Shown in pieces: positions 27,831-40,200 of a stretch of 64,000 nt of DNA. A model generated the notes under the pieces. That model made no database searches and was not told where the DNA came from. It worked only from the letters and a program-made list of their open reading frames with translations. Both the position numbers and the translations under genes were made by a program. This stretch comes from Spirodela intermedia. Its lineage: Eukaryota > Streptophyta > Magnoliopsida > Alismatales > Araceae. The first letter of the stretch is position 1; every line of letters starts with the position of its first letter. The stretch is taken from positions 6,511,827 to 6,575,826 of the forward strand of contig LR746272.1 of assembly GCA_902729315.2 (NCBI GenBank). Direction: 5' to 3'.

Positions 27831-29672
27831 TGAAAGCTCTTAAAATGAGATTATAGATCTAAAGAACTTGATTGTGTGAATCCAATATCTGAGATTTGAT
27901 TGACAAAAAAATGCTAGGGTGAACTCTTTGGTTAAGCATTTTGGATTTTAATAGATAATCTAGATTATTGACTAATAATGAATGTCTAAAAACTAAGAGA
28001 AATATGATCAAAGATAAACTGTTTGCATTTACCCATAAAAGTAATAAAATGATTTTGGACTGAAGCTGGTGTCACAGATATAGGCAGAAATAATTATTTG
28101 AAAGATAATTGAAAGATATGGAACAAACAGCTAGAAACTTAGATTACATAATTTGGTTATCAAACGAAATATCTTGGAGTGATTCTAAAAGACTAATTCA
28201 CTCCAAGACCAATAGCTTTATGCTAGTTCAGCCTCTATGATATCAATAGCCTCTTGAAATGGGCCACAAAATGCTTTTGTAAAAATGAATTTTTATTTGT
28301 AAACTCTAAAATTAGATTTATCAAAAACAATCATCGAATATGGTTCATCCTACGAGTTTTTTACTGTTTGAGATATTTGTCCAGATATACATTGTCACTA
28401 TGAAATGAAACTTTTCACATTTCTGAAATTATTTTCATAGCACTTGATGAAGCATGTTCATCTTTCACAAGGATACAACTAAAAATTACTGTAGTAAGTT
28501 GGAATGAACCAAATTTAAATGAACCAAGAAAAGGGTGCTAAAGAAATGATAAATTTAAAAATAAACAATAGATATAAGTTATATAAGTAAAAAAGTGTGG
28601 AAAGAAAAACTCGTGTGTTCAAGAGGAAAGCCTGTAGTCATTTTTCCCATGCATTGGAAGGAATAATTTTGGAGTAGAACTACAATTTGCACTTCATTTA
28701 AACTTTGAAAATTTCTCGATGATCTAAAGCAGATCCTAGTCCCATTTACGTACCATTTTTATTTCTGATGATGCTCAGGTATGCTCGGAAATGCTGAACC
28801 GGATCATTTGGGGTTTTCCTTTTTCTGAAGCGGTTCCTTGGTTGCTTTGGAAATTTACATCATAATTATGTCTAGTTTTCCTATTACTGAAGTAACCGGA
28901 TCAGGGCGCAATTGTACGAAGCTAGGTTTCCTGCCGCATGTCTACCCAGAAAATCATCGGACGTTGCTGCGCCTGCCAATATATCATCGAAAGGCTAATC
29001 TGCTAACCTAGCGCAGCAGGGTATGCCATTATTCTGCGTTTGGTTTCAGCCAAAGTATCGGCACCTCAAAGAGCAATCTGAAGAAAATATGCCTAAGTAA
29101 GATTAAGAAGCAGGCCACTGCGAAGCTTTCTAATGGTGCATTATGAGTCGATATATTGGCAATGGATCATAAGATATATTCGAGAGGAGGGTAGACCGAT
29201 GACTTTAACTTGAGGATCTAACCTATCCTTCTCTATCTGAGACTATTTTATAGTTTTATCGCATTATAATAGAAAAAAATAACAGTGCAAGCACCCTCAT
29301 GAATTAATTTTTGGCTCTTACCGAAAACTTTATTTATTATAAATTCTAAAGAAATCGCAACTAAATACCGTAAGGTGGCGGTGTGATGTGGCATAGCCGC
29401 AGCATTGCGAGCAATCTCAAAACAAGAATAGAGGATACCATTTCTGGTGGTACTTAGCCCAGTCACTCGTCTATGGCCTTCTGTATCCCGTGACTAAGAG
29501 TTATTGACCAGCTATTACACAGGGTCCCCACGTCAAACTGTTCATCGTGGGTGTTAATTATCTGATTGAAGAAGCCAGATCTACCTGGGCGCCGGAATAT
29601 TGTTGTTTATCTCACAATCTCATTTATCCAGGTGCTTCTCTCGTTTTTTCGTTCCCTTTTTATTTATTTACA

Positions 29673-29721
29673 TGATTTGGATTATACTATAGAGGCTTAA
29701 ACCATGCACTAATCCAAATCA
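29673..29721. repeat. 12-bp inverted repeat with 25-nt spacer
   Basis: TGATTTGGATTA (29673-29684) pairs perfectly with 29710-29721. It could be a remnant of a small inverted-repeat element. Confidence 0.7.
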
Positions 29722-30226
29722 CATGATCCAGGTCAAAACCTTGACGCGAGCGGTGAAGGAAAGTTAGGATGATAATAGGTGATGAGATAAGTTTTTGATA
29801 GTCTGGTTCATTATGCCAAATTCAACCTCTTAGATCATCAGCCGTTGTATGTCAAACGTAGTTAATGATCTCTGGGTTTGACAACTTACAGCTTTCTTAA
29901 ATATCATGGCTTGTGATTGATTGGTTCATAAGGATGTTGCAGTTTGAGTCCTCTTGCGTCATCACAGATACAACCCCCATGCATTTCTTTCAGCACTTGG
30001 CAAAAATGTTCTTAGGATGGCATCTATTTGTATCACCATAAACTCTGTGTGAATGTTTATCGTGGAATGTAAGGTACATATAATTCTGTCCTTATATCTT
30101 AGAATGTTTATTTTATCAAATGTGTGTTCCATTATAATTTTATGGAAATATCATGAGGAGAATACTAGACTTTTGGCCATTAGAGAAAGACCTAACCACA
30201 GTTGAACAGTTAGTCACATTGCAATA

Positions 30227-30320
30227 GTTGATTAAGGGAAAGAAACGTACAATAGCAAAGGAAATGTGGATGGAGCTATGCAGTTGATTAAGGGAAAGAA
30301 ACGTACAACAGCATCATCCA
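30227..30320. repeat. 56-bp tandem duplication
   Basis: The motif GTTGATTAAGGGAAAGAAAC starts at 30227 and again at 30283; the roughly 30 bp that match differ by one base. Confidence 0.85.
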
Positions 30321-33300
30321 CACGATTTTTTTTAGCTGACTTTAATTAAAAATTGTGTTTATTTATTTTCATTGGGTTTCATAATTTTAATAAAAATTAA
30401 AATTGTGAAGATATGAATATCCCTTGCATGAAATAAAATAAAAATACTAATTTATAGAAAGTGTATTGACAATAATTTATCCATGTGTGTAACCTTCTCA
30501 ATAGCCAGGGGAAGATCATCCAAGTGAATCCGCCTAAAATTGAAAGACTGGAAGTGCTATTTTAATTAAAATTAAGAACCCTATGCCAATTATTTTATTG
30601 ACTAAAATGTCAATTGAGATTTACTACTGGACTTCTACATAACTCTTTCATGCATGATAACTGGTATTGGTTGATCGGCCATGCCTGATCTAGTCTGGAT
30701 GAGGATAGGATCAGACAGATCTGTTGATCTATGGGAAGTCTCAAATTGTGTTAAAAAGAAGTACATACACAAAAAAGTAGTAACTATTACAGAATTTATT
30801 TAATGATATTAAAATTTAATATACTAAGTGATTAGTACTTACAATCAAAACTATTTCTTCCTTTTCTCATCAAGTGCCCTAAATCATGCGTGCTGGCATG
30901 CTTTATCATATTCTAACGGTAGCAGCAGGACTGGCATTGGAGATCGTGGTGAATGAGGGGGAGTGGGGGGAGGTAGAACCATACAGACAGCATTGGGTGG
31001 GATCCAGTATTCCCCCTGGTATCAACGATCTTGATCCTTCTAATAAGGGGAGGATTGGCTTTAACAACATTATGATCATTATATTATAAGGACCTACCAA
31101 GGTACTTAAATTTGTCGGCGGCCAATTAATACACGCCCCCACCTTGGAGATCTTCACGTTGACGAAGGCCAGATGGTTGATGAACTTTATTGCCCAACTT
31201 GACCGAACAGGGACAAGTTGGGTTTGCTCCGTTCACCCAAGCGATGTAACAAGATCCCGCTGATTGTTTGAATTTACGATGAAGAATAGGGAAAAACACC
31301 GGGGTGACCTAAAAGTCAACCTTTGTTCTTCTGAATTCCCAAGGGGATAGGTCAGGGCAAATGGTGGCCTTTATTGCCATTGATTGAGCATGTGGTCAGA
31401 ATTTAAAGATGTTGGTTCACTCATTTTCACTGAACTTAATTATGGTCAATCATTCCAATGTGAGTCCCATCCCTATTTTTTTTCTAAGTGTGGGTTTCGA
31501 AATCGAAGTCCCAAAAATAAAAATAAATTTTTGATCATTCTCTACATGGCTCAAGTCTAAGCTTCAATGGGGTCAAGTTATGAGGGCTAGAACCCAAAGG
31601 CAGTATTTATTGAGACTAATGTTCCTTTCTCTCTCTTATGTATATATTGGAGGGTCAAGACAAGGATAGTCTTCACATGGGTCTATTATAAAGACTAGTT
31701 TTTAGCCTTTTCTACTTCAGGTAAAGTTAGATGTTCAACTAAATGCATTCCCTCCTTTTTTTCCGAGTTTGAACCAAATGAATCGAATTGAGCCTGACCC
31801 TATTAATTACAGTTAAACTTTGACGATGCTCAGAAAGTCCGATCCTGAGACTATTTAATTAATTTTAAAATGTACATGAGATAATAAAGTGTATATATAG
31901 ATGTACAATTTTCCTGGTTCAACGGTATCATTCATTAAGTATTAAGTGCATGCTCATGAATTAAACTATTGTTGTTGATGAACCATTAACTCTCCGAACA
32001 ATGTTCTACAGCGGCAGTATCAACCAGGGCATCCCGATCAAATCCAGATGTGGCTAAACCCGTTTGAACAGAGGGTTTAGCTTAAAGGTCATCCATGTTG
32101 AGGGAAGTTTAGTCCTTATACGGGGTTTTGAGCCTGACACTGATGAAACGCAGGCCCAAGCTAACCAGAGCAAATGATTGGTGAAGTGAAGATGATACGG
32201 AGGATATGATAGCCCAAACTTTGCAGGTCATTTCTTATAGTTTCCTCTCATAAATTAGATGGGAATGGCTTTGAAGATGATTAGGAAAGTATGAAAAGCA
32301 ATGTTTGGTGGTCCTTATTTTCCATGTCTAAGTGGGGGTATTTCTTCAAAGATGACATGGAAAATAGCAAAGCTAAAGTCAGGGTCCTTTTTCCTATAGT
32401 TTCCTATCTTAATGTAAGTGGGTACTGCTTGGAAGGTAGTGCGTGGATCATCCACATTTGGGCAGTGAGTCTTTGCGGCTGATCGATAGGGTCGGTCAAG
32501 TGGCCCGCACGGACAAGAGACTGGGACGAGGACCTACTCACTAGCAACGAAATCCATGTCTGGACAGCATTCCCTAGGCTTTCCTTCTTGGGTTTGACCT
32601 AACAGATGATGAGAACAAACAACAGTCGGCAGGTCAGTTATCTCTCTCTTTCTCTCTATGTAAATACGTCTTTATATGTATAGTATCCTCTATCTCTAAA
32701 TATTTCCTTATATGTAACGTATTGTCTTTCTCTCTCTAAAGACTTCTTTATACATAGTTAATCCTCTCTCTCTCTTTCTCTCTCTCGTTCTGCTTCTCTC
32801 CTTGTACTCTCTCGCTCTCTCTTTCTTTCTTCTTCTCTTGTACAAGGATGTAGATATATACATGCCACCACTCTCTAGCTTTCCTTCTCTCTTTATACAA
32901 TTACCTGCATATATTCGCATTCTCTTCCTCAGCCTTTCCATCTCTCTCTTGATAGAAATATGCATTCTCTCTCCCTCCATCTCTTTCCCGCTGTGTCAGG
33001 TAGAGGTGCTCTAATCCGACAGCGTGTTGCACCGTGCAGCAGCCCACACCAAGGACCAGCCGTAGGCCCCAACCTTTCTCGCTTGTTCCCATCACATCCT
33101 GTCGTTAAGGAGAGAGAGAAGGAAGAAACGGAGACTATGGCCGCCGCCGTTTTCCCCAGTCAAGCACGACGGCGGCGTCCACCGCCGCCGTTCATGTTGG
33201 GGGTAACGGTCACCAGAGGACCGTGCCTACAAATTCAATCCTTCAGTCAATGTGGGTCCCAGGGGGGTCGCACTGCCCAAACCCTCTTCCGTTGGGCCCC

Positions 33301-33440
33301 CATGGACAACTAGTCTCCTCGTTCATGGAAATAGCTGTTCATGGCCGTCCCCACCGCAACAGAGGGGGGATTTAAAGAGGTGAGGAGAAACGGACTTCCT
33401 CAGTCCCCCTCAATTGTTCACCTTTCTATTACGGCTGAGG

Positions 33441-35062
33441 ATGGCGTCGGAGTTTGCCGAGGATTTCAGCGGCTTCCCAGCAATACACTTCTCCGGCAGC
33501 TTCCTGGGGCTCGACGCCGCCGCCATGGAGGACTCCGGCAGCCTGGGACTCGCCGGTTACTCCGGCTACGGCTTCTCGGAGGCCCACTTGGACGACCTGC
33601 CTGTCTCCCTCCCAGCTCAGTGCCCCGTTCAGGACCCGCTACCGTTCATCCAGGCAGGAAAGAGGAGAAAGTCGGTCACTGTACCCTGCGGCGCCGCCGC
33701 GCCGGGAGGCGCTGCGTCTGCAGGAGTGAAAACTAAGAAGAAGGATGTGCGTTCCTTTCTAAGACCTCTCTCTCTCTGCCTCTCCCTACACCCTCTCCTC
33801 CGTGTCTCTTCCCCGATGAGTGTTTTTCCTTTCGAATTTCCTCCCATTCTCTCATCCTCCCCAGCACCCCTCCTCCCCCGCTCGCACATTCACTTATTAA
33901 CATTAGCTTAGCTAGTTTGCTCTGGATTCCCTTGAAAACTATTTCAGAGTTCAAGGAAAGGAGGGAGGAGAGGAAGATGCTGCGGGGAGGAGGAGGAAGA
34001 GGAGGAGGAAGGGGAGGTGGAGATGAAGACCAAGGAGGTTGTCCATGTGAGGGCAAAAAGAGGCCAAGCCACGGATAGCCACAGTCTAGCCGAAAGGGTA
34101 TGATCATAGAATTTATTTAAAACAGTTGATGATTTACATATGACTGAAACTATTCCCACACAAATATATTCACAGATGCTGATAGATAGATAACGGGAAG
34201 GATATAGATTCAGACTACGTCGATTGCTAACCTTATGTACGTACCTGTTAGTATTAGTTTATATTGAAATTTAGGCTCATAATTTTATAGACAGTAGACT
34301 AAATTTGCCCATCCGGGCATTTGAACAATAAAATTTATTTTTATCTTTCATGGGTTGATCTCAAGCCCAAGCATAGGGACGGTAGAAAATACATATATCG
34401 ATAAATGTATGTTGATGATCATGTGCTATTGATATGCTGTAGCTGAGAAGGGAGAAGATAAACGAGAAGATGAGATGCTTACAGGACCTCGTCCCTGGCT
34501 GCTACAAGGTAATAAACGCATCTCTACATCCTCTTCTCCCTCCCCTTCCTTCGCAATTTCCGTGACCATGAAAGCAGAGAGAGATAGCGAGAAAGAGAGA
34601 TCTTGAAAAATTTCTTAGCCTACAGTTTCTCGTGTTGTTCTTCCTGTCGGACGATGAACAGGCCATGGGGACGGCTGTTTTGCTGGACGAGATAATCAAC
34701 TACGTCCAGTCTCTGCAAAACCAAATAGAGGTGAGTTAGGTTTCTATGCAGTGTATCCTCTCCGCCGCCGTTCTTCTCTCTCATTGGGGGGGTTCTTCCC
34801 CGTTTGGGTGCAGTTTCTCTCGATGAAGCTCTCGGCGGCGAGCGCCGTCAACGACTTCAGGTCAGACGCGGAGGCTGCGGCGGCGCGGTGGCCGCCGAGG
34901 TCGGCCCTCCACTGCCCCCCCACGAGTTCCGGCGACGGCGTCCCGGTGTGGGATCAGGCGCCACCCCTGTCCGCCGACACGGCCTCCGGCGAGATCTTCC
35001 TCGAGTGCCCTTTCCCACTCTCAATGAGCGTTCATCAGTTTCCCCAGTGGAACGGCCAGTAA
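33441..35062 (+). CDS. bHLH transcription factor, BEE/HBI1-like (subfamily XII)
   Basis: Five exons, all joined in phase 0: 33441-33746, 33948-34097, 34443-34508, 34662-34730 and 34814-35062; product 279 residues. Residues 1-100 are a variable Ala/Gly-rich region, followed by a run of eight Glu (about 116-123). Then come the family block HVRAKRGQATDSHSLAER and LRREKINEKMRCLQDLVPGC. The DNA-contacting His147, Glu151 and Arg155 match the H-E-R pattern of E-box/G-box binders. Helix 2 is in exon 4 (LLDEIINYVQSLQNQIE) and continues FLSMKL. BEE/HBI1 relatives are nuclear dimers that promote cell elongation in brassinosteroid and light signalling; this role is from the family, not shown here. Intron borders inside the bHLH domain match the usual plant pattern. 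The C-terminal 75 residues are divergent and Pro/Ala-rich. The ATG at 33441 is the first in frame. Confidence 0.9.
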
Positions 35063-37206
35063 TCGTCAAAGAATTTTACAATATACCCTCATTAATTTAG
35101 GATCTTCATTATTACCCTCAAAAACCTCATGCACACTCCCTCGGCTGCTCGCAGACATGGAGCTGTTTGGATTTCAGTCCCTACAGACTATACTCTTATG
35201 ATAAATGTGTCCCCAGGTTTTTTTTCTATGCTCTCCTAAAACTACTCATTAGCATGTTCGATCGAAAATATGCACAAAATATTTTCATTCCATCCGCTTA
35301 AATTTTCCAAATTGAGTGAAAACCCTTGTTGACAAGAAAAAACAGAAAAACCCAATGGTTGACGAGCTTATTTTCTGAGGTCTAGGGCTCCTTCAGCTAG
35401 TTAATTGGATCTATAATCTACATATGTATTTATGTATCTTAGGAGGTCAATTTTCTAATGAAGAAAGTTGGGTCACACCCCCCGGATTTCTAGCATATTT
35501 TTTGTGGGTCCCAAAAAGTATATGGTACCACTTGAATGACTAAAGTTCTCCCACGTGCACCAATCAGCCTTATGTATACTAGGTCCACTTGACATCATCA
35601 ATATGTTTGATTTTGGGCAATAAATACTCTATAAATTAAAAAATCCACAGGTAAAATATTTTTAGGGTCTTAAAAATTATTATGGCTTTATATTTGATTT
35701 TACTACCATGTTTCCCTTTTTTTCCTTACTTTTGGGTAAATATAATCTTTGCAGGGTCAAATGACAATAAAAGTATCGTCTACTAGGCAGAACTATAGGG
35801 CTTCTCATGGAAGTCAATTGACGATTATCTACGTGTCTCTCTCCAAGTTTCTTAGTCCGCTGCGTTCCATCAGATGGCGCCAATTTTAACCAAAATGTGA
35901 GGCATTATCTCTATTGTCACGGGCCCACCCGGTGCCCCTAACTCTCTCTCTCTCTTCACGTCGCCCACAGTTGAAGCGTGTCCCCCTTCGTCCACATCCC
36001 ACACGTGCCACACGGGCGTTTCAGGCCAAGGCCTCCTCTCCCACCGTCATGCTCCTTCCCCTGATCATGTACTTCTTCCGTCGGCATGCTCACTCGTAAG
36101 GTTTAAGCCCCAGTCTAATGGCCTATTTATAGGATGCTCTGCATGCCAATATTACATAGAGATAGAAACATAGTCATATATAGAAATTTTGGAGTGGATC
36201 TGTCACAGAGGTGCCACGCCGTCTTGCTCGTCACGTCCGTGGGATCGTTGACCACTGGGGGGAAGCACTCCATGCAGACTCTCTCTCTCTCTCTCTCTGC
36301 TTGCCTCTCTCTCTCTTGTCGATCTAAAGATAGAACCCAGAGTGAGGTCGGTGGGTTCCTTTCGATAAATAAGCCAGTGGGCCGGGCTTGCCGGCGGCCG
36401 CCGCCGCCGTCGGCTGGCGAGCCACCGCTGTGGCCCCTCGGGGCGGTGAGTGATTTGACGTCCGCTGGGGCCTGCCTACTCGTAGGGATACCGATGGAGG
36501 AGGGGAAGGATCCGGTCTTCCTACTCCCAGAGGGCACCGCAATGGGGCCCCTCTGCCTCTGTCACGTTCTATTTATCTTTCTCTCTCTATCTCTCTGTAA
36601 ACCTGTGTGTGTCTCTCTCTATATTTCGAGGTGTATCCGTCTCTATCTTGCCTCCATTGACCTGTACAGAGGTCACTTCCGTCAGCCTCAGGCTATCCCT
36701 CTCCTTTTTTTAATTTTTTTGTCTGACATCTTTAGACGTCACTCAATCAATCTTTCTCTCTCTCTATCTCTACTATCTCCATCTCTATCTCTATCTCTAT
36801 CTCTATCTCTCTCCATTTCTTATCTGCTTGCCAACGACGTCTCTACGGTCTTGTCTTTAGACCGTCGGGTAGTTGCTCTACGCGCTCTGTCGTTCGTCGT
36901 TGTGCATGGACAGGTTTTTCCGTGGGGTTCATGTGGAATGCATGCGCAGAAAGTGAAACGGCAGAATCAATTCTCAGAACGAGAGTGAATTCATTCACCG
37001 AGAAGGCCCAAATCAAAGGTTAATGGGCCAATTTAATAATGGGCTATTCAGTGAGGCCCATAAGGAGTCTTCTTCCTCCTCATCGGCGGTGCCTTTTCCG
37101 ACAGCGCCCGGAGCAGAGCCACCTGCCGGAGAACTGGGGAGGAAACGCGGGCGAGCAGAGCTTAGGGGAAAGAAAGAGGGATAGAGGAGAGGACTTCTTC
37201 GATGAC
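35063..37206. other. Intergenic: CT-rich, no supported gene
   Basis: 3' flank of the bHLH gene and 5' flank of the membrane-protein gene. An uninterrupted 284-codon frame at 36134-36988 was considered but is largely translated CT/CTAT repeat and lacks domains. A (CT/CTAT)n block spans 36751-36814, and another CT run lies near 36279-36297. Confidence 0.6.
36751..36814. repeat. (CTATCT)n-type microsatellite
   Basis: Hexanucleotide CTATCT units mixed with CT units, about 400 bp upstream of the next gene's ATG. Confidence 0.85.
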
Positions 37207-40200
37207 ATGATGACCCCAAGGGGATTCTCGGAAGGGCGGGCGCCTGATCCCGCGTCTTCCACCAGGTGAAAACCCTCCCTGCTCGAAGAACTTCTCCGGC
37301 ATTGTCTCTGATCCGGCGGGTTGGTGGTCGGTCTTCCTTGCTGGTGTGAATTTCTTCATTGGGTCTTTTCCCGTGTGGGCAATCTCGGGGATCACGTCGA
37401 ACACTGGGGAGGGCTTATCTGAGCTCGATCGTTTCTATTTGGGCATGTTTTTCGAATCTGGTTGGCGAATTTGTTTCGTTGGGAATTTGAATCAAGGAGA
37501 TTGTGAGAACATTCGTTTGTTAATTCATTTACCTCTCCTCGCCAACGTGTCCACTTTTTGTTCTGTTGTTCTGATTTCGTACTTCCCGTGGATGGTGTGA
37601 CTTCTCAAACTGGAGGTTGAGAGGTTGGGGTCATTGCTTCCAGTTTGGCTCGGCGATTTTTAGTCGGATATGCTAAATGTTGTGTTATTATGAGTATATC
37701 TAGGTAGGAAGGATTTTTACCAGACTGGGCCAGCCATAATCTGCCCAATTTTATATCTGTGTTCTGGTAGTCGTCATCTTTGTGTAATGAACCTTATGAA
37801 TGCATCCAGACATAAACGTAGCTATTTGAAAACTGTGCTAACACCTTTCAAACTTTCATGGACGATTTGAGTTGGCTTAAAAATAATCGAGATGTTACCA
37901 AGTTAACATTTTTCAATAAACAACGAAGTCAGGAAGTTTTAGCAAAATTGCCGGCACATCGAGGTCCAACAGAGTTGTAGAGGGATTAGACAGGTTTTGA
38001 CTCAGTTTTGGACTTGATATGTTTCTGATGCATAACTGTCTGTGGTCAAGTCAAACTTTAGTGCTTGTGTAAGATTGGTAACTTTGGTTGCGGACAAGTA
38101 CGGTCACCTGTAGTTTCCCAACTCTCTGGTGTTGTGACGCTGAACGATAATGATTTAAAAGATGAAATATTTAAAATGGGTTCTTCCAGGTTCAGATTTA
38201 TGGTTTCCTTTTATTGTTACTAAGGAAAATGGAGGTCGTGCATCTGCTGGTAGTTGACGTTGAAGTTTATCTGTCTATTTTCTGATATCTGTCTTCCGTT
38301 TTACAGGTGGACGCATTTCCTTTTGCATATCCTCTAGCCTGAAAGAGTTATCTTATATGATTTCTGTGGGAAATTTTTTTATGAGGAAGACTTCTTCCCC
38401 CCTCACTACAATAAAAGTACTGTTATAAATATTTTCCTTGTGCCAAGTAGGCAATGTAGGAATTGGAGGAAGTGAAACTGGTTTGCCCAAATCGTCAGTA
38501 GATGTGAACTGCTTTCCCCAGATATAGAAAAGCATTTCCTTATATTTTAGTAGAAAAGCATTTCCAATGTAGAAAAGCATTACCTCTTAAGATTGATTTA
38601 TTATAGCTAGATAGATTCTAACTTGCATTTTAAAAAAGAAAGATTCTCTAGTACCTTGAGTTACTTACATTACAGCTTAGCTTGTCAGAGTATTCTCTTG
38701 TTGTTGAGGTTTTATACTTGGAATTTCAAACTTCACCATTATAGAGTACATGAACCTTTTGTGATGTCATACCTTCAATCCCGATGTTAGATGCAATATT
38801 GAAAGTTTTTTTCCTCATACTCTTATTTCTCCTGTCTTCAATGCTGGTTATGAGTTTTATGAATGATGAATCACTCTTTATGGACAGTTTCTTATATTTC
38901 TTTTCACAAATTTTCTTAACACTTTGTTTTGTTTTTCTATTCCATGCCTCTCTTAGTATTATTTAGAGAGGGAACTCACGCAATGTGATTCTGACTTCTT
39001 TTCATTTCTTGTGTTAATATAGGCAGCGGCCTTTGCAGATAATTCATGTCATTGGCATATTTTTGAGAATATGGTCAATTTACTCTCTGTATCGCTATCT
39101 CTCAAGTTCAGAGGTCTCAGTGGTCGTTTTTCTGTGTGGTTCTTTGGTTCCAGCATCTATCATCTTTTTGGCATTGCAGAAACCTTGGAAAGGAAGATCC
39201 ATGCCTAATTCACAGGTTAACGTACATCCTTGATTATTCCTTTATTATTTTGAAGAGAAAACTATCAAACGTGGCATATTACAATTCTTTTACGATCCAG
39301 ATTATTCACAATCTTCAACGTCATATTTATTTTGATGGGCTTTAGTGTTTCAGGTCGTACCATCTATTATCAATGGAGGGATAACGGCATTATACTTTGT
39401 CTTATGGGGAAAAGGGCTCAAAACATGCGGACCTTTGATGTGAGTTTGATCAATTTTGCAATCATTTTCAATTACTTTTCTCTGCAGTTATTTGATAAGT
39501 ATCTAAAACTCTACGTCGCCCTAATGGCAATATTTTCATATTTTTTTGTCTTTTTTTATTTTTATATAGCAACTGAACGCTTAAGCCTCTGCCATATTTC
39601 TCTTTTCTCGTCGGATTGATGTGCACATACTAAAGCCATGTAAGACTCTATGAACATATCCATTCTAAAATGATGAGTTATTTTTGGCATTCCATTTTGG
39701 TCTCGCGTATAATTTCTCTATGCATATGCTTGATTCCCAGCTAATCTTTATCATTTTCATTGTTTTCAAAAACGTGGAGTGAGAGAGTGTCTGGGTAATT
39801 CAGAAAATTAATGAAGGTTCTTCATCTGGTTTTCGTTTGAGAAAGTGTGTAGTAGGATCAAGGACCAAGATAGAGACTTGTGATCTTAATTCTTTATTTT
39901 ATTTTAACATTTTGTAAAAGGTAGGCTTCACCAGATTTTGTTTCTGCTGCTGTAACCCAACAATAGCATGAATGGTCGAGCTCCTTGTTAATGGAAATTA
40001 GAGGAACGATTCATGTGGTTGAAGCGGACTGCTGAAGTGGCTTCCTAAAACAAGAGGCTTAATTAGTCCACACCCAAAAATTAAGTTGGCGCGACTTTCC
40101 ATTGCTGTTTTGATTATGATTGCTTTCTAAAAAATATGGTTGTCACTCAAGGCGAGAGAAAAACCGTAACCAGCAAGTGTTGACTCATACTAATAAGTGT

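Larger units (their letters stand above)
19958..33440. other. Long AT-rich intergenic region, no gene seen
   Basis: About 13.5 kb in which I recognise no protein or RNA gene. Short open frames exist (for example 25189-25401 minus and 29248-29466 minus) but match no family I know. The region holds a CT-rich block (22435-22740), a 112-bp tandem repeat (27546-27830), inverted repeats (28173-28207, 29673-29721), a 56-bp tandem duplication (30227-30320) and CT-rich sequence at 32640-33000 just upstream of the bHLH gene. Old, unrecognisable transposon sequence probably makes up much of it. Confidence 0.55.

Noticed and set aside
28173-28207. 10-bp inverted repeat
   Set aside because: Short arms in AT-rich DNA; can occur by chance.
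33629-34159. Minus-strand frames opposite bHLH exons 1-2
   Set aside because: Antisense shadows of the bHLH coding sequence (Glu run read as Ser/Pro run).
36134-36988. 284-codon open frame on the plus strand
   Set aside because: Much of it is translated CT/CTAT repeat (runs of Leu-Ser); no domain, and it lies in the 5' flank of the next gene.
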